Shown here: piece after piece, positions 48,670 through 59,092 of the stretch
Layout: every line of letters starts with the position of its first letter
Numbering within the stretch: the stretch's first letter is position 1
From: Harmonia axyridis
Taxonomy: Eukaryota; Arthropoda; Insecta; Coleoptera; Coccinellidae
Reading direction: 5' to 3'
Length of the DNA: 64,000 nucleotides
NCBI RefSeq assembly: GCF_914767665.1
Contig: NC_059504.1
Span: forward strand, 23,600,001-23,664,000
The notes under the pieces: model-generated
What the model saw: only the letters and a program-made list of their open reading frames with translations
Database searches by the model: none
Told to the model about the DNA's origin: nothing
Translations under genes and position numbers: made by a program

Positions 48670-49261
48670 TTGTATAAAATAAATATAGATTTGAATTTTG
48701 TAGAAATAAGTGAAAAGAATAGAAATAATCAGATTGACGGAAGGACACTGCTCTTGTTATAGAAAGGCTCATCAACAGTTGAAACCATAGAAATATTGAG
48801 ACTCTTGAGTGAAAAAAGGTTTTTGACCATTTTCTGTTATTTATTTTGATACGAATCATACGATGTTATATATTTTTGAAATCAGGAAAAATTAAGCTTT
48901 CAGAAAATGGCACAAAAATCTAGTGTTCCCATTTGAAAAAACATAACTTTGGGTCATAGCTTCGTAATTAAAAACCCTTTTGGAAATACGAGCACGCCAC
49001 TGACTTCTACGTAAAAAAGTGCCTGTATAATGTTTTAATTTCAGAGCTCTATCATCAGTATTAGCGGAGATATAAATGTTTTTCGATATCGCCATTTTTC
49101 CAATTTTCGCTTATAACTCGAAAACAAAAGAAGGTGTCCAAAAATTAATACTACCCTTGTTAGTTTCTCAGAAAAAGAGATCGAGAAGTGGGTATCAGAT
49201 TTTGTCTATCTCCTCTGGTTCAAAAGTTGTAGTGCTAAAACATCGAAATTTGCCCACCCTG
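48670..49261 (-). repeat. Right terminal inverted repeat of the foldback element
   Basis: Reverse complement of the left arm. The central 48315-48669 between the arms is unique AT-rich sequence without a recognisable gene. The arm differences are scattered substitutions and a few short indels, so the arms have diverged since they were last identical. Confidence 0.85.
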
Positions 49262-51169
49262 TACATATGAATTTGAAAAAATTTAAATGTGAAGAATGTG
49301 CTTATGCCACAAATTTGAGTAGTTCGTTGAAATATCACATACAGAAAGTACATTCAGATACGGAAACATATCCAAAACCTAGAAACTACAAATGTAATGT
49401 ATGTGAATTGTCTACAACTTCAAAAAAAGATTTGAACAAACATATCAAAAGTGTTCATTTGAAGATTAAAGACTATCAATGTGATATATGTGAATATAAG
49501 GCGAGCAGAAAAACTCATTTAAAAAGTCATATGGAAAATATTCATTCGACTAAAAAGTGCAAATTATGCGATTTCAGTACAACTGAGCAATGGACTTTAA
49601 GAAGACATGTGAAAGACTTACATCCAGAAAAACTGTAGAAAAACATCTATTAAAATTGGAGAGAATTTGTGAAGCAATTTGTTCATATTCAACTAGAATA
49701 ATAAATTTGTATATATGTAAATATTTTATGTTTTATTTTATTTTTTAATATAAATGAGAATGAAATTAAATTTATATCTTTTTTCAAGCAATAGAAATTC
49801 GGAGTAAGGTAAATGTCCCAATTATCGACACAATAGCGTGAGTAAGAATGACAAAGAGTCTTCAATTACGAAAACAATTTTTATGTAGTTGCAATATAGA
49901 ATTTCCCATTCTTTGAACCTTCATTTTCAATATACAGAAAAAAAAATCGCAAAATAGTAGAAATAATTTGAATAAAATGAATAAAATTCAGATGCCCCAA
50001 TGGTCGACACCATTTAATTTTCCTGTGAAGTAATAAAAAAACAAACGAAGTAATACTTCTTCAACAAAAAGTATTCGTGAAGGTGCAAAAATCCTCGTCT
50101 TTGAATCGGATTTTTGTTGCCCCAGCACTAATTCTTCATGTTAAAATATTATTTAGCAACGTGTTTTTTCGAAGAATTCAAATGCCCTTATATTACTTAC
50201 GAAAAATATTAAAAAAGTGAAAAATATGAAGGGGTGGTTCTGTATTTTTTACTTGTACATTTACCCAATTCTTAACTAAAATACAGAAAACAAGTACCTG
50301 CATAGATTTTTGCCTCTAGTGTCATCAAAGTCAAAACCATTCACACCAATTATCTGCAATCTTTAAAGAGATAAGGGAGAAACTTTCTTATAATTGAAAA
50401 CCTTATTTTGTTATACAGTAATTGCAATGTAATAGCTTTTAATTATATGCACATTTCCAATGGTTTTTATTTATTCTGAGGGGTCAAAGAAAACTCTTAT
50501 GATATAAAAAATTATCTTATCTCGCTTGAGGCAGTTAGAATTTTACCAATACTTCTCAGAAATATACGGTAGGGTGTAAATGTATGAAATCAATTCATTT
50601 CTTCTCAATTCTTGGTATTCCTGCGAAAGAGCTTACGTTATTGGTATATCGTGACACTTTCATTTGAAGGTCTTTCAAGTATATATTCAATGAAATAAAT
50701 TATTGTAAGATCTAATTATACTGGGTGAATTGAAAGATTTTCATTCAATTCAGACTCATAGTTTTTCATTACGGTAATATTATTTTTCATTGTCATTGAA
50801 ATTACAATAAATACCCTAACGTATTACCTTCAGCGAAAATATTATATTACATTGTTACCAGTTTGCGATTACGCAATTCCTTACCTACGTTCGATAGTTT
50901 GCCTTTATTAAAACTTCGCCTTGCTGGTTATGCGCAGTGAGTTCGACATGGCCAAGCTTTAGCCAGTCAATCAAGAAGAAGAATACACAAGCCAGGTTCT
51001 CTCTGGATCATAGACCAGAATTAACTAACTACCTACATTTTTGTACAAGAGACAACCAGTTCATTTTCTGACCAAAAACAACGACCTCTACTACCGAAAG
51101 TTTATACACTTTGCTATAATTTTGATTTCATAATTTTTTTTTACAGTATTGAATTTATATATTGGAATA

Positions 51170-51977
51170 ATGGCTTACGAACACGTAAATCCAGAAGTAG
51201 AATTGAAGGTGAAGGAGGAAGATTTAGAAATTACTGAGGAGTTTATTGAACCAAACGGAAATATTATTGCAAGAGAAACTGGCAGAACATATTACGAGGC
51301 CAATAATATGAAACTGGAAAGTGATGTTGGAGAGAAAGATAGAAATGAAACTCAGGAAAAATTCGAGTGTTGTTTGTGTGAATTTTCGACAATCTGGATA
51401 GGCAATATCAGGAGACATGTGAACATTGTGCATTTTAACAAAAAAGATTTCAAATGCCGCCTTTGTGACTATATATCAAGTGATATATATATGATTACAA
51501 CATATGAGTGATGTACATTTCAAATTGAAAAAATTCCAATGCCATCTTTGTGAATATTCGACGAGTCGAAAAACTAATTTGAAACGTCATATAACAACTG
51601 TACATTTGAATTTGAAGAAATTTAAATGTGAAGAATGTGCTTATGCCACAAATTTGAGTAGTTCGTTGAAATATCACATACAGAAAGTACATTCAGATAC
51701 GGAAACATATCCAAAACCTAGAAACTACAAATGTAATGTATGTGAATTGTCTACAACTTCGAAAAAAGATTTGAACAAACATATCAAAAGTGTTCATTTG
51801 AAGATTAAAGACTATCAATGTGATATATGTGCATATAAGGCGAGCAGAAAAACTCATTTAAAAAGTCATATGGAAAATATTCATTCGACTAAAAAGTGCA
51901 AATTATGCGATTTCAGTACAACTGAGCAATGGACTTTAAGAAGACATGTGAAAGACTTACATCCAGAAAAACTGTAG
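51170..51977 (+). pseudogene. ZF copy 20: C2H2 gene with a 2-base frameshift in finger 2
   Basis: Near 51484-51496 the usual gatagtaatacggttttaca reads gatatatatatgattaca, a net loss of two bases with local scrambling into an AT repeat. The frame stops at 51509-51511 after about 113 residues, with only finger 1 complete. The downstream frame (from 51504 to 51977) is undamaged and carries fingers 3-7 with E222A. Confidence 0.93.
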
Positions 51978-53509
51978 AAAAACATCTATTAAAATTGGAG
52001 AGAATTTGTGAAGCAATTTGTTCATATTCAACTAGAATAATAAATTTGTATATATGTAAATATTTTATGTTTTATTTTATTTTTTTAATATAAATGAGAA
52101 TGAAATTAAATTTATATCTTTTTTCAAGCAATACAAATTTGGAGTAAGGTAAATGTCCCAATTATCGACACAATAGCGTGAGTAAGAATGACAAAGAGTC
52201 TTCAATTACGAAAACAATTTTTATGTAGTTGCAATATAGAATTTCCCATTCTTTGAACCTTCATTTTCAATATACAGAAAAAAAAATCGCAAAATAGTAG
52301 AAATAATTTGAATAAAATGAATAAAATTCAGATGCCCCAATGGTCGACACCATTTAATTTTCCTGTGAAGAAATAAAAAAACAAACGAAGTAATACTTCT
52401 TCAACAAAAAGTATTCGTGAAGGTGCAAAAATCCTCGTCTTTGAATCGGATTTTTGTTGCCCCAGCACTAATTCTTCATGTTAAAATATTATTTAGCAAC
52501 GTGTTTTTTCGAAGAATTCAAATGCCCTTATATTACTTACGAAAAATATTAAAAAAGTGAAAAATATGAAGGGGTGGTTCTGTATTTTTTACTTGTACAT
52601 TTACCCAATTCTTAACTAAAATACAGAAAACAAGTACCTGCATAGATTTTTGCCTCTAGTGTCATCAAAGTCAAAACCATTCACACCAATTATCTGCAAT
52701 CTTTAAAGAGATAAGGGAGAAACTTTCTTATAATTGAAAACCTTATTTTGTTATACAGTAATTGCAATGTAATAGCTTTTAATTATATGCACATTTCCAA
52801 TGGTTTTTATTTATTCTGAGGGGTCAAAGAAAACTCTTATGATATAAAAAATTATCTTATCTCGCTTGAGGCAGTTAGAATTTTACCAATACTTCTCAGA
52901 AATATACGGTAGGGTGTAAATGTATGAAATCAATTCATTTCTTCTCAATTCTTGGTATTCCTGCGAAAGAGATTACGTTATTGGTATATCGTGACACTTT
53001 CATTTGAAGGTCTTTCAAGTATATATTCAATGAAATAAATTATTGTAAGATCTAATTATACTGGGTGAATTGAAAGATTTTCATTCAATTCAGACTCATA
53101 GTTTTTCATTACGGTAATATTATTTTTCATTGTCATTGAAATTACAATAAATACCCTAACGTATTACCTTCAGCGAAAATATTATATTACATTGTTACCA
53201 GTTTGCGATTACGCAATTCCTTACCTACGTTCGATAGTTTGCCTTTATTAAAACTTCGCCTTGCTGGTTATGCGCAGTGAGTTCGACATGGCCAAGCTTA
53301 AGCCAGTCAATCAAGAAGAAGAATACACAAGCCAGGTTCTCTCTGGATCATAGACCAGAATTAACTAACTACCTACATTTTTGTACAAGAGACAACCAGT
53401 TCATTTTCTGACCAAAAACAACGACCTCTACTACCGAAAGTTTATACACTTTGCTATAATTTTGATTTCATAATTTTTTTTTACAGTATTGAATTTATAT
53501 ATTGGAATA

Positions 53510-54319
53510 ATGGCTTACGAACACGTAAATCCAGAAGTAGAATTGAAGGTGAAGGAGGAAGATTTAGAAATTACTGAGGAGTTTATCGAACCAAACGGAA
53601 ATATTATTGCAAGAGAAACTGGCAGAACATATTACGAGGCCAATAATATGAAACTGGAAAGTGATGTTGGAGAGAAAGATAGAAATGAAACTCAGGAAAA
53701 ATTCGAGTGTTGTTTGTGTGAATTTTCGACAATCTGGATAGGCAATATCAGGAGACATGTGAACATTGTGCATTTTAACAAAAAAGATTTCAAATGCCGC
53801 CTTTGTGACTATATATCAAGTGATAGTAATACGGTTTTACAACATATGAGTGATGTACATTTCAAATTGAAAAAATTCCAATGCCATCTTTGTGAATATT
53901 CGACGAGTCGAAAAACTAATTTGAAACGTCATATAACAACTGTACATTTGAATTTGAAGAAATTTAAATGTGAAGAATGTGCTTATGCCACAAATTTGAG
54001 TAGTTCGTTGAAATATCACATACAGAAAGTACATTCAGATACGGAAACATATCCAAAACCTAGAAACTACAAATGTAATGTATGTGAATTGTCTACAACT
54101 TCGAAAAAAGATTTGAACAAACATATCAAAAGTGTTCATTTGAAGATTAAAGACTATCAATGTGATATATGTGAATATAAGGCGAGCAGAAAAACTCATT
54201 TAAAAAGTCATATGGAAAATATTCATTCGACTAAAAAGTGCAAATTATGCGATTTCAGTACAACTGAGCAATGGACTTTAAGAAGACATGTGAAAGACTT
54301 ACATCCAGAAAAACTGTAG
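53510..54319 (+). CDS. ZF copy 21: seven-finger C2H2 protein, consensus sequence
   Basis: The protein is identical to copies 4, 11 and 15. One silent change (attgaa to atcgaa) lies near 53586. All fingers are complete. Its upstream unit is broken copy 20. Confidence 0.92.
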   Translation: MAYEHVNPEVELKVKEEDLEITEEFIEPNGNIIARETGRTYYEANNMKLESDVGEKDRNETQEKFECCLCEFSTIWIGNIRRHVNIVHFNKKDFKCRLCDYISSDSNTVLQHMSDVHFKLKKFQCHLCEYSTSRKTNLKRHITTVHLNLKKFKCEECAYATNLSSSLKYHIQKVHSDTETYPKPRNYKCNVCELSTTSKKDLNKHIKSVHLKIKDYQCDICEYKASRKTHLKSHMENIHSTKKCKLCDFSTTEQWTLRRHVKDLHPEKL

Positions 54320-55850
54320 AAAAACATCTATTAAAATTGGAGAGAATTTGTGAAGCAATTTGTTCAGTTTCAACTAGAATAATAAATTTGTATATATGTA
54401 AATATTTTATGTTTTATTTTATTTTTTCAATATAAATGAGAATGAAATTAAATTTATATCTTTTTTCAAGCAATAGAAATTTGGAGTAAGGTAAATGTCC
54501 CAATTATCGACACAATAGCGTGAGTAAGAATGACAAAGAGTCTTCAATTACGAAAACAATTTTTATGTAGTTGCAATATAGAATTTCCCATTCTTTGAAC
54601 CTTCATTTTCAATATACAGAAAAAAAATCGTAAAATAGTAGAAATAATTTGAATAAAATGAATAAAATTCAGATGCCCCAATGGTCGACACCATTTAATT
54701 TTCCTGTGAAGAAATAAAAAAACAAACGAAGTAATACTTCTTCAACAAAAAGTATTCGTGAAGGTGCAAAAATCCTCGTCTTTGAATCGGATTTTTGTTG
54801 CCCCAGCACTAATTCTTCATGTTAAAATATTATTTAGCAACGTGTTTTTTCGAAGAATTCAAATGCCCTTATATTACTTACGAAAAATATTAAAAAAGTG
54901 AAAAATATGAAGGGGTGGTTCTGTATTTTTTACTTGTACATTTACCCAATTCTTAACTAAAATACAGAAAACAAGTACCTGCATAGATTTTTGCCTCTAG
55001 TGTCATCAAAGTCAAAACCATTCACACCAATTATTTGCAATCTTTAAAGAGATAAGGAAGAAACTTTCTTATAATTGAAAACCTTATTTTGTTATACAGT
55101 AATTGCAATGTAATAGCTTTTAATTATATGCACATTTCCAATGGTTTTTATTTATTCTGAGGGGTCAAAGAAAACTCTTATGATATAAAAAATTATCTTA
55201 TCTCGCTTGAGGCAGTTAGAATTTTACCAATACTTCTCAGAAATATACGGTAGGGTGTAAATGTATGAAATCAATTCATTTCTTCTCAATTCTTGGTATT
55301 CCTGCGAAAGAGATTACGTTATTGGTATATCGTGACACTTTCATTTGAAGGTCTTTCAAGTATATATTCAATGAAATAAATTATTGTAAGATCTAATTAT
55401 ACTGGGTGAATTGAAAGATTTTCATTCAATTCAGACTCATAGTTTTTCATTACAGTAATATTATTTTTCATTGTCATTAAAATTACAATAAATACCCAAA
55501 CGTATTACCTTCAGCGAAAATATTATATTACATTATTACCAGTTTGCGATTACGCAATTCCTTACCTACGTTCGATAGTTTGCCTTTATTGAAACTTCAT
55601 CTTGCTGGTTATGCGCAGTGAGTTCGACATGGCCAAGCTTAAGCCAGACAATCAAGAAGAAGAAAACACAAGCCAGGTTCTCTCTGGATCATAGACCAGA
55701 ATTAACTAACTACCTACATTTTTGTACAAGAGACAACCAGTTCATTTTCTGACCAAAAACAACGACCTCTACTACCGAAAGTTTATACACTTTGCTATAA
55801 TTTTGATTTCATAATTTTTTTTTACAGTATTGAATTTATATATTGGAATA

Positions 55851-56660
55851 ATGGCTTACGAACACGTAAATCCAGAAGTAGAATTGAAGGTGAAGGAGGA
55901 AGATTTAGAAATTACTGAGGAGTTTATTGAACCAAACGGAAATATTATTGCAAGAGAAACTGGCAGAACATATTACGAGGCCAATAATATGAAACTGGAA
56001 AGTGATGTTGGAGAGAAAGATAGAAATGAAACTCAGGAAAAATTCGAGTGTTGTTTGTGTGAATTTTCGACAATCTGGATAGGCAATTTCAGGAGCCATG
56101 TGAACATTGTGCATTTTAACAAAAAAGATTTCAAATGCCGCCTTTGTGACTATATATCAAGTTATAGTAATACTGTTTTACAACATATGAGTGATGTACA
56201 TTTCAAATTGAAAAAATTCCAATGCCATCTTTGTGAATATTCGACGAGTCGAAAAACTAATTTGAAACGTCACATAACAACTGTACATTTGAATTTGAAG
56301 AAATTTAAATGTGAAGAATGTGCTTATGCCACAAATTTGAGTAGTTCGTTGAAATATCACATACAGAAAGTACATTCAGATACGGAAACATATCCAAAAC
56401 CTAGAAACTACAAATGTAATGTATGTGAATTGTCTACAACTTCAAAAAAAGATTTGAACAAACATATCAAAAGTGTTCATTTGAAGATTAAAGACTATCA
56501 ATGTGATATATGTGAATATAAGGCGAGCAGAAAAACTCATTTAAAAAGTCATATGGAAAATATTCATTCGACTAAAAAGTGCAAATTATGCGATTTCAGT
56601 ACAACTGAGCAATGGACTTTAAGAAGACATGTGAAAGACTTACATCCAGAAAAACTGTAG
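55851..56660 (+). CDS. ZF copy 22: last seven-finger C2H2 gene of the array
   Basis: Intact frame with all 28 zinc ligands. Changes are I80F, R82S (finger 1 helix +6) and D105Y (finger 2 helix -1). The last two fall on predicted base-contact positions and are private to this copy. Upstream DNA has the D/N-type leader. The spacer after it is cut at the array edge, near 57298. Confidence 0.9.
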   Translation: MAYEHVNPEVELKVKEEDLEITEEFIEPNGNIIARETGRTYYEANNMKLESDVGEKDRNETQEKFECCLCEFSTIWIGNFRSHVNIVHFNKKDFKCRLCDYISSYSNTVLQHMSDVHFKLKKFQCHLCEYSTSRKTNLKRHITTVHLNLKKFKCEECAYATNLSSSLKYHIQKVHSDTETYPKPRNYKCNVCELSTTSKKDLNKHIKSVHLKIKDYQCDICEYKASRKTHLKSHMENIHSTKKCKLCDFSTTEQWTLRRHVKDLHPEKL

Positions 56661-57298
56661 AAAAACATCTATTAAAATTGGAGAGAATTTGTGAAGCAAT
56701 TTGTTTATATTCAACTAGAATAATAAATTGGTATATATGTAAATATTTTATGTTTTATTTTATTTTTTTAATATAAATGAGAATGAAATTAAATTTATAT
56801 CTTTTTTCAAGCAATACAATTTAGAGTTAGGTAAATGTCCCAATTATCGACACAATAGCGTGAGTAAGAATGACAAAGAGTCTTCAATTACGAAAACAAT
56901 TTTTATGTAGTTGCAATATAGAATTTCCCATTCTTTGAACCTTCATTTTCAATATACAGAAAAAAAAATCGTAAAATAGTAGAAATAATTTGAATAAAAT
57001 GAATAAAATTCAGATGCCCCAATGGTCGACACCATTTAATTTTCCTGTGAAGAAATAAAAAAACACACGAAGTAATACTTCTTCAACAAAAAGTATTCGT
57101 GAAGGTGCAAAAATCCTCGTCCTTGAATCGGATTTTTGTTGCCCCAGCACTAATTCTTCATGTTAAAATATTATTTAGCAACGTGTTTTTTCAAAGAATT
57201 CAAATGCCCTTATATTACTTACGAAAAATAATAAAAAAGTGAAAAATATGTATTTTTTACTTGTACATTTACCCAATTCTTAACTAAAATACAGAAAA
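56661..57298 (+). repeat. Terminal partial spacer and right edge of the array
   Basis: It follows the standard spacer with several private changes (tttatattcaac, aaattggtatat, acaatttagagttagg) and a 14 bp loss after gaaaaatatg. After aaaatacagaaaa at about 57298 all similarity to the array ends. It carries cacacgaag and aaaataataaaaaag, also found in the first half of the duplicated spacers. Confidence 0.88.
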
Positions 57299-57315
57299 AA
57301 AGGTAAAAACTTTCA

Positions 57316-57822
57316 TTTTTCCGCGGTTTTTTTTGCATACCCGAAAAATATATCATAATTTAATTGGAATTACCTTTCCATACAAATATAAAGCATATAA
57401 AAAATCATACAAATTGTTTTCATTAAGTTTTTGTCCGATGAACCGTTATTCTAGCTCGAACGATCGTTGACAACTGTCGTATTTTTCTGTCTCTGCAGAA
57501 CCCATTTATTGAGGTAGTTTTGATTTCTTCGAATTTATATGTTTTTGGGATGCTGAAAATGAGTCTGAGGTTTGCACCAAACGTGACAGATCATTGAAGA
57601 AATTGCAAGATAAACTTAAAAAAAACATTTTTTGGCGGTTTTTTGCATATAACTCAGAAAGTATCAATTTTTCGTGAATGACCTTTCCATATAAAAACAA
57701 AGTGAACAAATTTTCTACAAATTTCTCTTATCAAGGTTTTTCGTCCGATAAACCGTTCTGGCACAAACGATAGTTGAAAGTTTTATCTGTCTCTATAGAA
57801 ACCCAGTTTTTCCACTCCAAAA
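57316..57822 (+). repeat. Dispersed repeat, about 312 bp period, two direct copies
   Basis: Copy A runs 57316-57627 and a partial copy B 57628 to about 57822. They share, in order, a gcggttttttgcat block, acctttccata, gtccgat(a/g)aaccgtt, aacgat.gttga and ctgtctct..agaa.ccca. The copies are diverged (roughly 65-75% by eye), so this is an old tandem repeat or transposon part. No protein-like frame was found. Confidence 0.65.
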
Positions 57823-58042
57823 CCTTAATTTATCATTAATGATTTGTCTTCTACCCAGTAATTTCTTCTTCTAATACAATCCATGGGTTTAAACTATAAA
57901 GCCATCATTCACTTTAGAGAAAAAGCATTTTAAAGATCATTGTTTGAAATTTAGTTTATTTCTTTACATCGATTCCTATGAATATTTTCAGGACATAAAA
58001 ACCATTGTAGTATTTATACCATAGAGTACTAAAATTCTTATT
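57823..58042. other. AT-rich stretch, nothing recognised
   Basis: About 220 bases between the direct and inverted copies of the 312 bp family. No ORF, motif or repeat of note was seen. Confidence 0.5.
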
Positions 58043-58400
58043 TCTGTGTGGAACGTTTAAATGCTAAAAAACCGGCAAAAATGAAAATTTTCACCTTTTT
58101 GGAATTTTTTCAATCTTTCATCATGAAATTTTGGTGGCCAACCCCAGATTCGAATTCCGTAATCTGTACCACACAAAACAAAATAAAATGAATTGAAGAA
58201 ATAAAACCTATAACAACAACAACTGGGTTTTAGCAGAGATAGATAAAATATGCCAACTATCGTTTGAGACAAGTTTATCGTACAAAATACTTGATGGCAG
58301 AAAACGCCAAAAGATCAATTTTTTTTGAACCTGAGATTCGGATTCAGCGCCCAAAAAATACATAAGATCGAAGAATTCAAAACTACCCCATAACTTTCCC
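58043..58400 (-). repeat. Same repeat family in inverted orientation
   Basis: The reverse complement carries the same landmarks: tagttttgaattcttcga, a ggcg/gccg-tttt block, cgataaac, aacgatagttgg and ctatctctgc..aaacccagtt. It covers slightly more than one monomer. With 57316-57822 it forms a large imperfect inverted repeat, as in a foldback-type or rearranged element. Confidence 0.6.
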
Positions 58401-58897
58401 TTGAGGGGCGCATGTGAACACAAATTGACAGGACTACGTAAAGGTAATTTAATTCAGATTTCAGATTACAAATGAATTAAATTGAGAGTGATAATTTCAT
58501 TCACTTTTTACAAATTCCATTAAAAAGATATTTTCGAGATTTTGAAAAAAAAATAAGTTCCAAAGTAAACGATCTGAAGTAGTACATATGTTGAATTAGA
58601 TACTCGAATAAAATTCGTTAAATTGTGCATGTTCAGAAATCAGAATTGATAGAAAATAGAAAATCTCATTACTATTTACTTACGAATATATACTCCTGTT
58701 AACTTGATGTCGGTTCCCACAAATTATAAGAAAACTATTCACTTTCACTGTAACTACAATATGTTTTTATACACAATACTACAATAAGTTCAATAAAGTC
58801 GTTCGATAATCGGATATGATTTATAACACAAACCAGTGCGCATGTCAGACAACAGCATCTAGCGTCTAGTCTGTATAATCAAAGGTCTAGACGAATG
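58401..58897. other. Unassigned AT-rich sequence
   Basis: No coding frame of interest, no tandem repeat and no recognised transposon domain. A locally GC-richer part begins near 58830 (cagtgcgcatgtcagac), just before an inverted repeat. Confidence 0.5.
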
Positions 58898-58937
58898 CGT
58901 ATATTTTCGTGACGTATCGTAGGAACGAAAATATACG
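58898..58937. repeat. 13 bp perfect inverted repeat with 14-base spacer
   Basis: cgtatattttcgt at 58898-58910 and its exact reverse complement at 58925-58937 flank gacgtatcgtagga. It could be a hairpin or the end structure of a small element. No function is known. Confidence 0.7.
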
Positions 58938-59030
58938 AAGGTTATCGACTGCGTCTGTGCGAAGGTTGGTCGACAGTTAATCTGCTCGTCAGTTGGCTCC
59001 TTTTTTTGATTAATTTTGATATCTTAAACA

Positions 59031-59092
59031 TTTCGGGGGGGGGGTTTGAACCCCCAAAACCCCCCCCCTGGCTACGTCCGTGATTCAGGGTA
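59031..59092 (-). repeat. G-run/C-run fragment resembling a dispersed transposon end
   Basis: G10, then tttgaaccccc, then C9, then tggctacgtccgtg. Read on the minus strand it begins cacggacgtagccagg followed by G-runs. Ends of this look (c-ggg-cgtagccaggggg) are common on non-autonomous DNA transposons (hAT-like) in invertebrates. Only one end is visible, so the element is incomplete or too diverged to delimit. Confidence 0.45.

Larger units (their letters stand above)
47710..49261. mobile_element. Foldback (long terminal inverted repeat) DNA element, non-autonomous
   Basis: The element starts CAGGGTGGGCAAATTTCG and ends with its reverse complement. The flanks are TA on both sides (47708-47709 and 49262-49263), while intact sister copies have a single TA in actgtacatatg. 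A TA duplication and a CAGGGTG-type end suit the Tc1/mariner superfamily, but the very long inverted repeats are foldback-like. No transposase-like frame exists inside, so it must have been moved by another element. Classification below the level of TA-targeting DNA transposon is uncertain. Confidence 0.9.
47275..49638 (+). pseudogene. ZF copy 19: C2H2 gene split by a foldback element
   Basis: The gene is normal through V145 (about 47709). It is then interrupted by a 1552 bp element and resumes at 49262 with the codons for the finger 3 C-terminus, running to the stop at 49636-49638. Reading through gives a short tail and a stop at 47734-47736, so only fingers 1-2 and most of finger 3 would be made. 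L147M on the right piece matches copy 18. Otherwise both halves are undamaged, so the insertion is probably young. Confidence 0.95.
1..57298 (+). repeat. Tandem array of a 2.35 kb zinc-finger gene unit (23 copies)
   Basis: The same unit recurs head to tail from the window start to about 57298. Distances between successive gene starts are mostly 2340-2346 bp. Outliers are 3.05 kb (spacer duplication), 2.07 kb (275 bp spacer deletion), 2.30-2.33 kb (small deletions), 3.9 kb (foldback insertion) and one gap enlarged by a LINE. Gene starts (ATG) lie at 2431, 4776, 7822, 10168, 12514, 14581, 16927, 19272, 25044, 26280, 28621, 30967, 33295, 35617, 37918, 40243, 42584, 44930, 47275, 51170, 53510 and 55851, plus a partial copy at the left edge. 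Units look about 97-99% identical by eye, in spacer as well as exon. The array continues left of the window. The right edge lies inside a spacer. Spacers not listed separately match the reference spacer at 3241-4775. Confidence 0.97.

Noticed and set aside
47876..49095. 67-codon frames in both arms of the foldback element as genes
   Set aside because: The same peptide appears in mirror-image arms because the arms are inverted repeats. There is no domain and no coding signature.
1..57298. CRISPR-like array or simple satellite
   Set aside because: The repeat unit is 2.35 kb with a coding exon, not short repeats with unique spacers, and the context is eukaryotic.
57506..58423. Frames of 67-71 codons in the 57.5-58.4 kb region
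   Set aside because: They fall in the diverged 312 bp repeat family, overlap each other in different frames and resemble no protein.
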